Positions 29,331 to 38,377 of a DNA stretch of 64,000 nt are shown piece by piece (position 1 is the stretch's first letter; each line of letters opens with the position of its first letter). Source of the DNA: Pectobacterium aroidearum. GTDB taxonomy: Bacteria > Pseudomonadota > Gammaproteobacteria > Enterobacterales > Enterobacteriaceae. A model generated the notes under the pieces. The model was not told the DNA's origin, made no database searches, and saw only the letters and a list, made by a program, of their open reading frames with translations. Location of the stretch: contig NZ_CP166097.1 of NCBI RefSeq assembly GCF_041228105.1, positions 3,596,001 to 3,660,000 of the forward strand. The letters are read 5' to 3'. A program made the translations under genes and the position numbers.

Positions 29331-30264
29331 GTAGCCTCCATGCAAGTTGTTCGAGGTAACGTCGCTGTTCCTCGCCCGCTTTTTGCGCTTGTGCCTGCGT
29401 ACAGTGAATAAAATGGATCGGTTCACCGAGTCGGATTTGCGCCAGATGGAATAAATCCGCTTCGATCACCGTCGCAATACGCGGGTAACCGCCGGTTGTC
29501 TGCGCATCCGCCAGCAGTACGATAGGGTGACCATTGTGTGGAACCTGCACGACGCCCGGTAGCAGTCCATGCGATGGCAGTTCGCGCGGTTTGTTGCCTG
29601 ACAAGGCAGAACGCTGTAGCTCAGCACCGAGCAAACGGTAGCCCATGCGGTTACTTTGCGGGCTCAACTGCCAGGAGGTTCGCCAGAACAGCTCCCGCAT
29701 CTCTTCGCTGAACTCCTGATACTCCGGCCCCGGCAATGCCCGCACGCGGTTGCTGAACAACAGCTGCTTAATGCCGACTTCCCGCGTCAGTTCACGAGTC
29801 GGCGTACCCAGCGGAAGCTCATCGCCGTCCATCAGCAAACGTCCGTCAAAACCACCAAAACTCGCTTTCAAATCGGTACTGCGCGAACCGAGTGCTTCCG
29901 GCACATCTATGCCACCGGACAGGGCCAGATAGCTGCGCATTCCGTTACGCGGCATGCGCATTTTTAACGTTTGTCCCGGCTTCACGGCGAAACGCCAGCC
30001 TGTCCAGAGCGGTTTGCCATCAAGGTCGGCATGGCAGTCTGCCCCAGTCAGCGCCACCCAGCAGGCGGTAGTGAATGTTGCGGTAAACTTGCCCAGCGTA
30101 ATTTCCAGCGCAGCCGCATTCTCTGCGTTGCCCACCAGCAGGTTAGCCATCGTCAGAGCAGGCAGATCGAGCGCACCTGACTGGCTGATACCCAAACGGC
30201 GAAAACCGACACGGCCACCGTCCTGCACCGAAGTATGCAATCCGGCATGGATAACTTTCAGCAT
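29320..30264 (-). CDS. pxpC: 5-Oxoprolinase subunit C (PxpC)
   Basis: PxpC is the larger carboxyltransferase-like subunit of 5-oxoprolinase (family once called allophanate hydrolase subunit 2). The 314-residue product starts [20 protein letters not shown] and has the family motifs [40 protein letters not shown] and [17 protein letters not shown]. It overlaps pxpB by seven bases and pxpA by eleven, so the three subunits are coupled. Confidence 0.96.
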
Positions 30265-30914
30265 ACGCCCTCCTTCTGTGGCAGAAACCGAACGTTATCA
30301 CCAGGGCGCAGCAGCGTGGGTGGCATCGTCTGTGGATTAAACAATTTCAGCGAAGTGCGACCAATCAGTTGCCAGCCGCCCGGTGTCGCCAGCGGATAAA
30401 TCCCCGTCTGCGCACCGCCAATCCCCACCGATCCTGCTGGGACGCGCAGGCGCGGTTCGGCGCGACGCGGCATATGCAGTTTCTCGTTTAATCCACCGAG
30501 GTAGGCAAAACCCGGCTGAAAGCCCAAAAAGTAGACCACATATTGTGCAGACGCATGCGCTTCCACAACCTGATGCTCGCTCAGGCCACTGTGGGCGGCA
30601 ACTTCCGCCAGATCCGGTCCCGCTTCTCCACCATAAACGACGGGAATGTCGATATCGCGTGGGTCAAACACCAGCGACTCACTCTCTTCCCACCAACGCT
30701 GCAAGCGTTCAAGCGCATCCAGCGCTACCTGCTGCGGGTTCGCCAGTAGTACCGTCAGATTGTTCATGCCCGGAATCGCTTCCAGCACCTCTTCATGGTG
30801 ATTCAGGCGCTCGGCAAGCCCCCATATCCGCTGCTGGCTCTCCAGCGACATAGGCGGTTCCAGTTCCAGAACGACCGCTCTCTCGCCCAGAAGATAACAT
30901 CGTGCTCGTTGCAA
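30258..30914 (-). CDS. pxpB: 5-Oxoprolinase subunit B (PxpB), TTG start
   Basis: PxpB is the smaller subunit that pairs with PxpC. The 218-residue product starts [20 protein letters not shown] and contains [27 protein letters not shown] and [20 protein letters not shown], all typical. The start codon is TTG at 30912-30914; it is preceded by a near-perfect AGGAGGAAAG ribosome site five bases away and agrees with the E. coli N-terminus, which settles it. It is the first gene of pxpB-pxpC-pxpA-pcp-nei. Confidence 0.96.
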   Translation of the reverse strand: MQRARCYLLGERAVVLELEPPMSLESQQRIWGLAERLNHHEEVLEAIPGMNNLTVLLANPQQVALDALERLQRWWEESESLVFDPRDIDIPVVYGGEAGPDLAEVAAHSGLSEHQVVEAHASAQYVVYFLGFQPGFAYLGGLNEKLHMPRRAEPRLRVPAGSVGIGGAQTGIYPLATPGGWQLIGRTSLKLFNPQTMPPTLLRPGDNVRFLPQKEGVC

Positions 30915-31070
30915 TCTTTCCTCCTGAATCGCGTTTTATCCATCATGGTGAACATGGCAAAATGATTAACGTTGCTTACCTATGCGTTTTCTTCCCAACA
31001 GCTAAGCAACAACGATGCCAACATAAAAAATGCGGCATCATTCATGTGCGATACAGAGACTTTCAGCCCA

Positions 31071-31814
31071 TCACGCAGGGTTAGGAATATCAATAAATGT
31101 CACATCAAAACCGTGCTGTTCTGCCAGCCACTCACCCAACGCCCGAATGCCGCCGCGCTCGGTCGCATGGTGCCCGGCAGCGAAGAAGTGCAGCCCCATT
31201 TCGCGCGCAATGTGGATGGTTTGCTCAGACACTTCACCGGTAATAAAAGCATCGACGCCAAATCGGGCCGCCTGCTCAATAAAGCCCTGTCCACCGCCGG
31301 TACACCAGGCCACGCGCTGTATCTGTTGCGGTGCATTATCCCCACAATGCAGCACGGTACGCCCCAGCCGCTTTTCTACACGGCGGCAAAAAGCATCCGC
31401 CGTCATGGGCTGCGCCAGCTCGCCATACGGCACCAGCGGCTCAATCATCCCCTGCACCTGAATCTCCAGCAGCGCCGCCAGCTGGGCGTTATTCCCCAGT
31501 TCAGGATGTGCATCCAGCGGCAGGTGATAGCCGTACAGATTGATATCATTGACCAGCAGCGTTTTCAGCCGGTTACGTTTCATGCCACAAACAATCTGCG
31601 GTTCGTTTTTCCAAAAATAGCCGTGATGAACCAGAATGGCATCGGCCTGCTTTTCTACTGCGGCATCCAGCAACGCCTGTGAGGCCGTTACGCCCGTTAC
31701 AATACGTTTTACTTCTGCACGCCCCTCAACCTGTAAACCGTTCGGCGCGTAGTCCTGAAACGTCTCCGTGCTCAGTTTCTCGTTAATAATTCTTTCCAGT
31801 TCCACATTACGCAT
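31071..31814 (-). CDS. ybgI: NIF3-family dinuclear metal protein YbgI
   Basis: YbgI is a toroidal hexameric NIF3-family protein with a dinuclear metal site; its function is uncertain (a GTP cyclohydrolase-like or hydrolase activity has been suggested). The 247-residue product has the metal-binding motifs ILVHHGYFWK and AAGHHATERGG and the central CTGGGQGFIEQAARFGVDAF. The ATG at 31812-31814 gives the E. coli length. It overlaps the phrB end by eight bases; in E. coli the peptide transporter dtpD lies between these genes. A 156-bp gap with no gene separates it from pxpB. Confidence 0.95.
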   Translation of the reverse strand: MRNVELERIINEKLSTETFQDYAPNGLQVEGRAEVKRIVTGVTASQALLDAAVEKQADAILVHHGYFWKNEPQIVCGMKRNRLKTLLVNDINLYGYHLPLDAHPELGNNAQLAALLEIQVQGMIEPLVPYGELAQPMTADAFCRRVEKRLGRTVLHCGDNAPQQIQRVAWCTGGGQGFIEQAARFGVDAFITGEVSEQTIHIAREMGLHFFAAGHHATERGGIRALGEWLAEQHGFDVTFIDIPNPA

Positions 31815-33300
31815 ACTTATCGTTCTCTTCTCGATCGTTATCCGCCATACCGATATTTTTTGCCGCCTCAAACGCCGCCAGCGTGTTCTGACGTGCGGTT
31901 TTGTGGTCGACGATGGGCAGCGGATAGTTCAGCTGATGATGATGTTTGTCAGCCCATCGATGGGGCTGATGAATATCTTTATCCGGCACGGCAGCCAATT
32001 CAGGCAGCCAGTGACGAATAAACCGACCTTCAGGGTCGAAGCGCTCGCCCTGCGTTGTCGGGTTAAAAATGCGAAAATAAGGTGCCGCATCGGTACCTGT
32101 CGATGCTGCCCACTGCCAGCCGCCGTTATTCGCCGCCAGATCGCCATCCAGCAGTTGCGACATAAAGTAGCGTTCGCCTTCGCGCCAATCGATCAGCAAA
32201 TCTTTGACGAGAAAACTGGCGCAGATCATACGCAGGCGATTGTGCATCCAGCCCGTTTCATTCAGTTGACGCATCGCCGCATCCACAATTGGGTAGCCGG
32301 TTTTACCCTGCTGCCAGGCGGCTAAATCCTCTGGTGATTCTCGCCATTTCACCCACTGCGTCCAGGCGGTAAACGGACGGTGTTTACACAACTGCGGCCA
32401 AGACACGATCAGGTGACGATAAAATTCGCGCCAGACCAGCTCGTTAAACCAGGTAAACGCCCCGCCTTCACGTCGTTCCAGCATATCCGGACACTCGGCG
32501 CGCAGACGATTAAAACATTGGCGCGGCGAGACGATCCCCAGAGCCAGATAGGGAGAAAGCTTGCTGGTGCCGGGCAGCGCCGGGACATCCCGCTGCTGGT
32601 CGTAATCCTGTACCTGTTCGCGGCAAAAACGGCGCAGTTGCTGCAACGCCGCACGTTCACCACAGGGGAAATCGTCGCTATCCACCTCGCGCTGCGGATA
32701 GCTGAACGGCACCAGTGCCGTCATATTATTGATAGGTTCACCGCGCGCGTCCGGTGCCAGCACGCATGTCGTCTCCGCTTCTAACAGTCGTTTGATAAAA
32801 GCCTGACGAAATGGCGTAAATACTTTATACATCTCGCCGTTGCCCGTCAGCACACTGCCCGGCGGTAGCAACAGACTGTCATGGTAGCCGTGGCAAACCA
32901 CACTATCCGCCAGCCGATCTTTTACCTGCTTATCACGCAGGCGTTCGTTAATTTCATACTGATAATTGTAGAAAAGGTCGGTGGCCTGCTGCTGCGCACA
33001 AAATTGCACCAGCCAGTCAACCGATGCCGCAAAGTCAGCACATTCATGGTAGTGCAGCGGGATCCCTTTCTCGGCCAGCGCGTACTGCACCGACGTCAGA
33101 TTTTCCAGCAGAAAGGTCGCCTGCCGCGGTGCCATATCGTGCTTTTCCCATTGTGCAGGCGTCGCGATAAAGACGGCCAGCACGGTGGCATTCGGATCCT
33201 GACAGGCCGCGAACAGCGCCAGATTATCGGTAATGCGCAGGTCGTTGCGCAGCCAGACTAAATGTGTAGCAGCATGATGTGTAGCGACATGCGTAGTCAT
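31807..33300 (-). CDS. phrB: Deoxyribodipyrimidine photolyase
   Basis: PhrB uses blue light to split cyclobutane pyrimidine dimers. The 497-residue product has an N-terminal antenna-binding alpha/beta domain (THLVWLRNDLRITDNLALFA) and a helical FAD domain with WFNELVWREFYRHLIVSWPQ, the TGYPIVDAAMRQLNETGWMH motif and NGGWQWAASTGTDAAPYFRI. About ten residues precede the usual THLVW start. A GAGGAG site precedes the ATG. It lies 21 bp after the DUF523-DUF1722 gene and overlaps ybgI. Confidence 0.97.
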   Translation of the reverse strand: MTTHVATHHAATHLVWLRNDLRITDNLALFAACQDPNATVLAVFIATPAQWEKHDMAPRQATFLLENLTSVQYALAEKGIPLHYHECADFAASVDWLVQFCAQQQATDLFYNYQYEINERLRDKQVKDRLADSVVCHGYHDSLLLPPGSVLTGNGEMYKVFTPFRQAFIKRLLEAETTCVLAPDARGEPINNMTALVPFSYPQREVDSDDFPCGERAALQQLRRFCREQVQDYDQQRDVPALPGTSKLSPYLALGIVSPRQCFNRLRAECPDMLERREGGAFTWFNELVWREFYRHLIVSWPQLCKHRPFTAWTQWVKWRESPEDLAAWQQGKTGYPIVDAAMRQLNETGWMHNRLRMICASFLVKDLLIDWREGERYFMSQLLDGDLAANNGGWQWAASTGTDAAPYFRIFNPTTQGERFDPEGRFIRHWLPELAAVPDKDIHQPHRWADKHHHQLNYPLPIVDHKTARQNTLAAFEAAKNIGMADNDREENDKYA

Positions 33301-33321
33301 GAAACTCCTCGGGCGGTCAAA

Positions 33322-34281
33322 CTAGTGTCCGTAACGCAGGCGTAATGCCTCCGGGTACGGCTCAAAGTAACGCTGCTGAGCCAGATACGCATCGGGGTAT
33401 TCCGCCATGTAATGTTTCAGCAGCGTGATCGGCGCCAATAGCGGTTGAAAACCTTGCCGATAGCGATCGATGAGCTGCGACAGTTCCTGCCGCTGTTGGG
33501 AATTAAGCTGGCGCCGGAAATAGCCCTGCACGTGCATCAGCACATTGGTGTGATTGCGCCGCGTCGCAGGCGTCGACAGCAGTTTCATGAGCCGTTTCCG
33601 GTATTCAACAACGTAGTCTTCCAGTGAATCCCACTTATCGATTCCCGCAACAAACGGCCCCAGCTCACGGTATTCCGGCTGAGAATGCGCCAGCAGCAGC
33701 AATTTATAGCGGCTATGAAAGGCAATGAGCGCGCCACGACTCAGCCCGTCTTGCCATAGCTGATTCAGTTCATGTAATGCATAAACGCGTGCAATAAAAT
33801 TCTCCCGCAAGCCGGGATCGTGCAGGCGTCCGTCTTCCTCAACGGGTAGCCAGGGCATTTGCCGCATCAGTTCCTGCGTAAACAGGCCAATTCCGCTTTT
33901 ACGCGCATTCTTTTGCGCTTCATCGTAGATCTTTACGCGTTCCATGCCGCAGCTTGGCGATTTGGCGCAGACGATATAACCGCATAAGTGCTGAAGCTGG
34001 CTGACTTTATCAGCAGAAAACACCGCCATCTGCTGAGTGACATCCAGCGGTGAACCATTGCTGGCGCGCAGCGTAATGTGGCTTTCCCCTTCTCGCACCA
34101 GTCTGAGTGCCGGGCGTGGCACCGGTAAACCAATCGCCATTTCCGGGCAGACCGGTTCAAAACGAAAATAGGGCGCCAGTTGTTCAACGGCAAATTCCAG
34201 ACGCTTGTGTCCGCCATCAAACCGTACGGGATTACCGAGCAGACAGGCGCTGATACCAACAGGGATGAGTTTTAACGTCAT
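33322..34281 (-). CDS. DUF523-DUF1722 fusion protein (YbgA-like)
   Basis: The 319-residue product joins an N-terminal DUF523 domain (about 1-150) to a C-terminal DUF1722 domain (about 185-300, with LIAFHSRYKLLLLAHSQPEY and THTNVLMHVQGYF-like NHTNVLMHVQGYFRRQLN). E. coli YbgA has only the DUF1722 part. DUF523 includes the thiouracil desulfidase TudS, which holds a [4Fe-4S] cluster on three cysteines; here C13 (SACLLG), C45 (PVCPE) and C111 (SPSCG) occupy equivalent-looking places. Desulfuration activity is inference. The gene lies directly upstream of phrB in the same unit, as ybgA does in E. coli, suggesting a light- or damage-related role. Confidence 0.9.
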   Translation of the reverse strand: MTLKLIPVGISACLLGNPVRFDGGHKRLEFAVEQLAPYFRFEPVCPEMAIGLPVPRPALRLVREGESHITLRASNGSPLDVTQQMAVFSADKVSQLQHLCGYIVCAKSPSCGMERVKIYDEAQKNARKSGIGLFTQELMRQMPWLPVEEDGRLHDPGLRENFIARVYALHELNQLWQDGLSRGALIAFHSRYKLLLLAHSQPEYRELGPFVAGIDKWDSLEDYVVEYRKRLMKLLSTPATRRNHTNVLMHVQGYFRRQLNSQQRQELSQLIDRYRQGFQPLLAPITLLKHYMAEYPDAYLAQQRYFEPYPEALRLRYGH

Positions 34282-34563
34282 GATTTATCCTTACGCTTGT
34301 CAATATGGTTTACCGTGATGGCATTCTGCAAACCCTCTGACCAGCATAGCGGATTTCACCACAATGCAGTGCAGTCACAGCAAAGAATAAAGTAATAAAT
34401 CATGAGATTGATGGATTATCTCGATCAAACTCAAACAGTTTTCTCTGCGGCCGAACTGCCTATCAAAAATGCGTGCTGCTAACATCTTTTCGTCTGTCAT
34501 CAAATAGCCTTATTCCCCCACTACAATCCCCATTCCGATATAGAGTCCCAAAGAGGATACCCC
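34282..34563. other. Intergenic DNA before the ABC importer
   Basis: This gap separates the divergently read DUF523-DUF1722 gene from the ABC importer. It must contain the promoters of both. I saw no repeat, RNA or convincing operator; a GAGGATA ribosome-like site at its right end precedes a small open frame. Confidence 0.5.
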
Positions 34564-34704
34564 ATGTTTTTTCCCCTGCTTTACTGGCGGGACGCTTTGT
34601 TATGCCCTTTAACCAGGCAACCCAAAAGCACCCGTCCGATCCACCGATATCAAAATGGATATCGCCTCCCGTTATTGCACGGAGGTGATGATGACCACGG
34701 CTGA
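34564..34704 (+). CDS. Possible 46-codon leader frame before the ABC ATPase
   Basis: An ATG at 34564, eight bases after a GAGGA site, opens a 46-codon frame (MFFPLLYWRDALLCPLTRQP and onward) that ends at TGA 34702-34704, overlapping the first codons of the ATPase gene. Such an overlap could couple translation. The composition is unremarkable and I recognise no family, so it may be chance. Confidence 0.25.
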   Translation: MFFPLLYWRDALLCPLTRQPKSTRPIHRYQNGYRLPLLHGGDDDHG

Positions 34705-35383
34705 ACTCACTACGCCTGCGGCGATTGCGATCGATAAACTGACCCACGCTTTTGCTGGGAAAACGGTGCTCGATGCTATCAGCCTCAATGTGCCGAAAGG
34801 CACCATTCTGGCCTTGCTGGGACCTTCCGGCTGCGGCAAAAGCACGTTGCTAAAATTGCTGGCCGGTCTGTTACAGCCGGACGCGGGCACCATTCATTTT
34901 GGCGATCGTCAGGTTGCCGGCCATCAACTATGCCTGCCACCAGAGCAGCGCAATCTTGGCATGGTCTTTCAGGACTATGCGCTTTGGCCGCATATGACCG
35001 TTGCACAAAATGTCGGGTTCCCACTGCTGATGAGGAAGGTTCCACGCGATATCTGCCGCCAACGCGTTGACGTCACGCTAGCGCGCGTCGGTCTGGCTGA
35101 TTTTGGCGATCGCAAACCGGCCGATTTATCCGGCGGCCAGCAACAGCGAGTCGCACTGGCGCGCGCCATTATCGCGGAGCCGAACATCCTGCTATTCGAT
35201 GAACCGCTATCCAATCTCGACCGGGATCTACGTGAATCGCTTTGTCAGGAGATGGCATCGCTCTTACGCCATCTTGGTACCACCGCCGTGTATGTCACCC
35301 ACGACCGAGGCGAAGCCAACATACTGGCGCACCGTATTGTTCACATGTCGCAAGGCCACATTACTGATATCACCACACGTTAA
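34691..35383 (+). CDS. ABC importer ATP-binding protein (iron(III)-type family)
   Basis: This cytoplasmic ATPase powers uptake through the permease encoded two genes downstream. The 230-residue product has Walker [10 protein letters not shown], the Q loop [13 protein letters not shown], signature [14 protein letters not shown], Walker [13 protein letters not shown] and the switch histidine YVTHDRGEA. It lacks the long C-terminal regulatory domain seen in FbpC or MalK-like subunits. Two tandem ATG codons (34688 and 34691) follow GGAGGT; I used the second for spacing. It is the first gene of a three-gene transporter operon. Confidence 0.92.
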   Translation: MTTAELTTPAAIAIDKLTHAFAGKTVLDAISLNVPKGTILALLGPSGCGKSTLLKLLAGLLQPDAGTIHFGDRQVAGHQLCLPPEQRNLGMVFQDYALWPHMTVAQNVGFPLLMRKVPRDICRQRVDVTLARVGLADFGDRKPADLSGGQQQRVALARAIIAEPNILLFDEPLSNLDRDLRESLCQEMASLLRHLGTTAVYVTHDRGEANILAHRIVHMSQGHITDITTR

Positions 35384-35400
35384 CTTTGGGGAAAAATGCA

Positions 35401-36381
35401 ATGAAAAACACACTGTTTACCATGAATCAACGAGGCATCATTATGGGTATAGCTCTCTCATTAGCAGCGGTGACAGGCAGCGCGCATGCCCTGACGCTGT
35501 ACACCGCCGGACCGGGAGCACTGGCAAAGAAACTGGCGGCGGGTTATGAAAAGCAGACCGGAGTGAAAGTCGATGTTTTTCAGGCCACAACCGGTAAAGT
35601 TATGGCAAGACTGGAAGCCGAGCAGGCCAACCCACGAGCAGACGTCTTGATTTCGGCTTCCTGGGATACAGCGACAGACTTGCAGCAGCGTGGCTGGCTG
35701 CTGGAATTTGATAGCCCGAATGCGGCGACCGTGCCTGCGCAGTTCAAAACCCCTTTCTACGTGGCACAAGGTATTTCCGCACTGGGCATTGTGTGGAACA
35801 GCAAGAGCGGCACCCCGGAACCCAAAGACTGGAACGACCTCACCAAGCCAGAATTTAAAGATAAAGTCACCACGCCCGATCCCGCGCTGTCTGGTGCCTC
35901 GCTCGATCTGCTGATTGGTTTGCAAAATGCGGAAAAAGATAAAGCCTGGGACATGTTCGATCGCTTAAAAGCCAACGGCATGATTATCGCAGGCCCGAAC
36001 GCACAGGCATTAACGCCCGTACTGCAAGGGGCGAAAGCCGCCGTTTTCGGTGCCGTAGACTACGTTTCTTACGGCAGCATGGAGTCTGGCGAATCCATTA
36101 AAGTCATTTTCCCTTCCAGCGGCACCGTCATCGCTCCTCGCCCGATGATGATTCTGAAAAGCAGCAAAAACCAGCAGCAGGCAAAAGACTTCATCAACTA
36201 CATGTTGTCGCCTGAAGGCCAAAAAGCAGTGGCCGAAGCCTGGTTGATGCCTGCACGTCAGGACGTTGATGCCAAGCGTCCTCTGTTTAAGAACCTGACG
36301 TTGCTGCCAGAAGGCGATAGCGCTTCAGCTTCTCGTGCTGCCGTTCTCGATCGCTTTGCCGCCTTATTTGGTCAGCGCTAA
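35401..36381 (+). CDS. ABC importer periplasmic binding protein (iron(III)-type family)
   Basis: This is the solute-binding protein of the importer. The 326-residue precursor has a signal peptide ending SAHA, giving a mature start LTLYTAGPG typical of the FbpA/SfuA/AfuA family, with conserved ADVLISASWDTATDLQQRGW and SGASLDLLIGL. True ferric-binding members ligate iron with two adjacent tyrosines late in the protein; here that region reads AVDYVSYGSME without a Tyr-Tyr pair, so the substrate could be another anion-like or chelated ligand. The ATG at 35401 has a GGGG-rich ribosome site. It starts 17 bp after the ATPase. Confidence 0.88.
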   Translation: MKNTLFTMNQRGIIMGIALSLAAVTGSAHALTLYTAGPGALAKKLAAGYEKQTGVKVDVFQATTGKVMARLEAEQANPRADVLISASWDTATDLQQRGWLLEFDSPNAATVPAQFKTPFYVAQGISALGIVWNSKSGTPEPKDWNDLTKPEFKDKVTTPDPALSGASLDLLIGLQNAEKDKAWDMFDRLKANGMIIAGPNAQALTPVLQGAKAAVFGAVDYVSYGSMESGESIKVIFPSSGTVIAPRPMMILKSSKNQQQAKDFINYMLSPEGQKAVAEAWLMPARQDVDAKRPLFKNLTLLPEGDSASASRAAVLDRFAALFGQR

Positions 36382-36398
36382 GCCTGTTCAATCATGAC

Positions 36399-36538
36399 AT
36401 ACCCTGGATAGTTCGAGCGGTAGGACCAACGTTCGCGTTTTACATCACGCGATATTCTTGAGCAAAGAATGCATGAATCCACGGAGGGATTGAGCAACCC
36501 AGTGAGTGCTCATACTGCTTGAAATATAACGAGTATAG
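36399..36538. repeat. Degenerate copy of an enterobacterial palindromic repeat
   Basis: The left end ATACCCTGGATAGTTCGAG and the right end CTTGAAATATAACGAGTATA match, with few changes, the two ends of the palindromic repeat at 50198-50317 read on the opposite strand (ATACCCTAAATAATTCGAG and CTTGAAGTATGACGGGGATA). The interior is not alignable by eye. It lies between the binding protein and permease genes of one operon. Confidence 0.5.
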
Positions 36539-36543
36539 ATAAC

Positions 36544-36569
36544 GCCTTGCTGACGACCGTCAGCAAGGC
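36544..36569 (+). repeat. Strong hairpin just before the permease gene
   Basis: GCCTTGCTGAC at 36544-36554 and GTCAGCAAGGC at 36559-36569 form a perfect 11-bp stem with a GACC loop, ending next to the permease ribosome site GGAGT. There is no T-run. It could limit permease translation or protect the upstream binding-protein mRNA, giving more binding protein than permease. Confidence 0.75.
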
Positions 36570-36580
36570 TGGAGTATCAG

Positions 36581-38236
36581 ATGAACAAGTTTACTTTACT
36601 GCCACTGCTTACGGTGGCGGTACTTTTTACTCTGGTTGGCATTCCCGTATTGTTCGTTGCGCTACAGGCAATTTTCCCGAATTTGGGTTCAGGTTCCTTT
36701 GCGAACCCGTTCTCAGCCTTTGCAGATGTTTTTGCACAGGCGCGGCTATTCGCCCTATTGAAAAATACGCTGCTGCTTGGGTTAGGTGTTGCCCTGTGCT
36801 GTGCGGTAATCGCTATTCCACTCGGAGCGCTACGCGGACTCTTTGCGCTGCCGTTGGCAAGATTTTGGGATTTACTGTTTCTCATCCCATTCCTGATCCC
36901 ACCTTATATCGCCGGTCTGTCGTGGATGCTGGCGCTACAGCCGCGAGGCTACGCCGAGCAGCTATTGCCCATTCAACTGGGAGAAGCGCTGTTTTCATTA
37001 CCCGGCATGATTGGCGTAATGACGCTGAATATTTTCCCGGTCGTCTATTTCGCCGTTTCACGCAGTATGGCGGCGAGCGGAAATCGCCTGGCGGATGTCG
37101 CTCGCGTTCACGGTGCCAACGGCTGGCAGGCATTTCTGCGAGTCACGCTGCCATTGTCACTGCCTGCGACAGCGGCCAGCCTGCTGCTTGCCTTTACGCT
37201 GGCGATCGAAGAGTACGGCATTCCCGCCGCACTCGGATCGCGGGCCGGTATTCAGGTGCTGACGACAAATATCGAGCAACGACTGGCGGACTGGCCGATC
37301 GACCTCTCCGGTTCGGCGGTGCTGTCTTTGCTGCTGGTTGCTATTGCGCTCTGTGCATTTACCCTACAGCGGGCGATGGTCGCCGGGAGTAATGTCGAAA
37401 CAACCACAGGCAAACCCGCCGCCATCGTCACTCGTCCATTAGGTATATGGCGCTGGCCAGTATTAGTGCTGTTTAGCGTTGTCGGCCTGCTGGCTGTGGG
37501 GATTCCACTGGCTTCCATGCTGATTACGGCGTTTTCTGCCACCATCTCCAGCACAATTTCCTGGCAAAATTTAACCTGGCAGCACTTCACCATGTTGGTT
37601 GATGACGAAAACGAAGCGCTGCCAGCCTTAACGACCAGTCTGGGTCTGGCAGTCGGCAGTGCGTTACTGACGGGAACGGTCGGCTTTCTCGCAGCCTGGT
37701 TTGTGGTTGCCAAGCGTATTCGGGGGGCCGCCGTGCTGGATGGATTATCGATGCTTCCTGCCGCGCTGCCGGGGATTGTTGTCGGGGTGGGCTTGATTCT
37801 CGCCTGGAACCAGAGCTTCTGGCCGGTCACGCCCTATAACACCTGGGTGATTTTGCTGCTGTCATACAGTTGTCTGCTGCTGCCTTACCCCGTCCGCTAT
37901 AGCAGCGCGGCATTAGCGCAAATCGGCAGTAATCTGGAATCCGCGGCGCGCGTTCACGGCGCTAACGCCATGGCAGCATTGCGGTTAATCGTTTTCCCGC
38001 TGGTATTCCCCAGCCTACTGGCTGCCATGATGTTGGTCTTTGCTGTCGCATCGCGCGAGCTGGTGACATCACTCTTGCTCTCGCCTGCCGGCGTGCAAAC
38101 GGTGTCCATTTTTGTTTGGCGTCAGTTTGAGCAAGGCTCCGTCGGGGATGGTATGGCAATGGCAAGCGTCGCGGTATTGATCAGTCTATCGGTGATGTTG
38201 CTGGCACTACGATTTCATTCGCTCAAAACAAAATAA
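36581..38236 (+). CDS. ABC importer permease, fused two-domain (iron(III)-type family)
   Basis: The 551-residue inner-membrane permease contains two BPD-transporter domains in one chain, as in SfuB/FbpB. Each half carries an EAA-type loop: SGNRLADVARVHGANGWQAF (about residues 170) and SNLESAARVHGANAMAALRL (about 465). I count about twelve hydrophobic helices. It completes the three-gene importer after a 199-bp gap holding a degenerate repeat and a hairpin. E. coli K-12 has no counterpart between ybgA and ybfA. Confidence 0.92.
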   Translation: MNKFTLLPLLTVAVLFTLVGIPVLFVALQAIFPNLGSGSFANPFSAFADVFAQARLFALLKNTLLLGLGVALCCAVIAIPLGALRGLFALPLARFWDLLFLIPFLIPPYIAGLSWMLALQPRGYAEQLLPIQLGEALFSLPGMIGVMTLNIFPVVYFAVSRSMAASGNRLADVARVHGANGWQAFLRVTLPLSLPATAASLLLAFTLAIEEYGIPAALGSRAGIQVLTTNIEQRLADWPIDLSGSAVLSLLLVAIALCAFTLQRAMVAGSNVETTTGKPAAIVTRPLGIWRWPVLVLFSVVGLLAVGIPLASMLITAFSATISSTISWQNLTWQHFTMLVDDENEALPALTTSLGLAVGSALLTGTVGFLAAWFVVAKRIRGAAVLDGLSMLPAALPGIVVGVGLILAWNQSFWPVTPYNTWVILLLSYSCLLLPYPVRYSSAALAQIGSNLESAARVHGANAMAALRLIVFPLVFPSLLAAMMLVFAVASRELVTSLLLSPAGVQTVSIFVWRQFEQGSVGDGMAMASVAVLISLSVMLLALRFHSLKTK

Positions 38237-38377
38237 GCGCCAGATCCGTTAGCGGAAATGACGCTTATTGATTGCCGTTGAATGCCAAGCTGTTTTAAAC
38301 CGGTGACGTCAGGATACAAATACTGGCGTCACCATGACTCGCACAGAGCGGTCAATAGCGGCCTGGCTGCGATAGGC

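Noticed and set aside
36547..37392. 281-codon plus-strand frame overlapping the permease start
   Set aside because: It is in another frame of the permease gene, is rich in Arg and Cys and has no hydrophobic helices or motifs.
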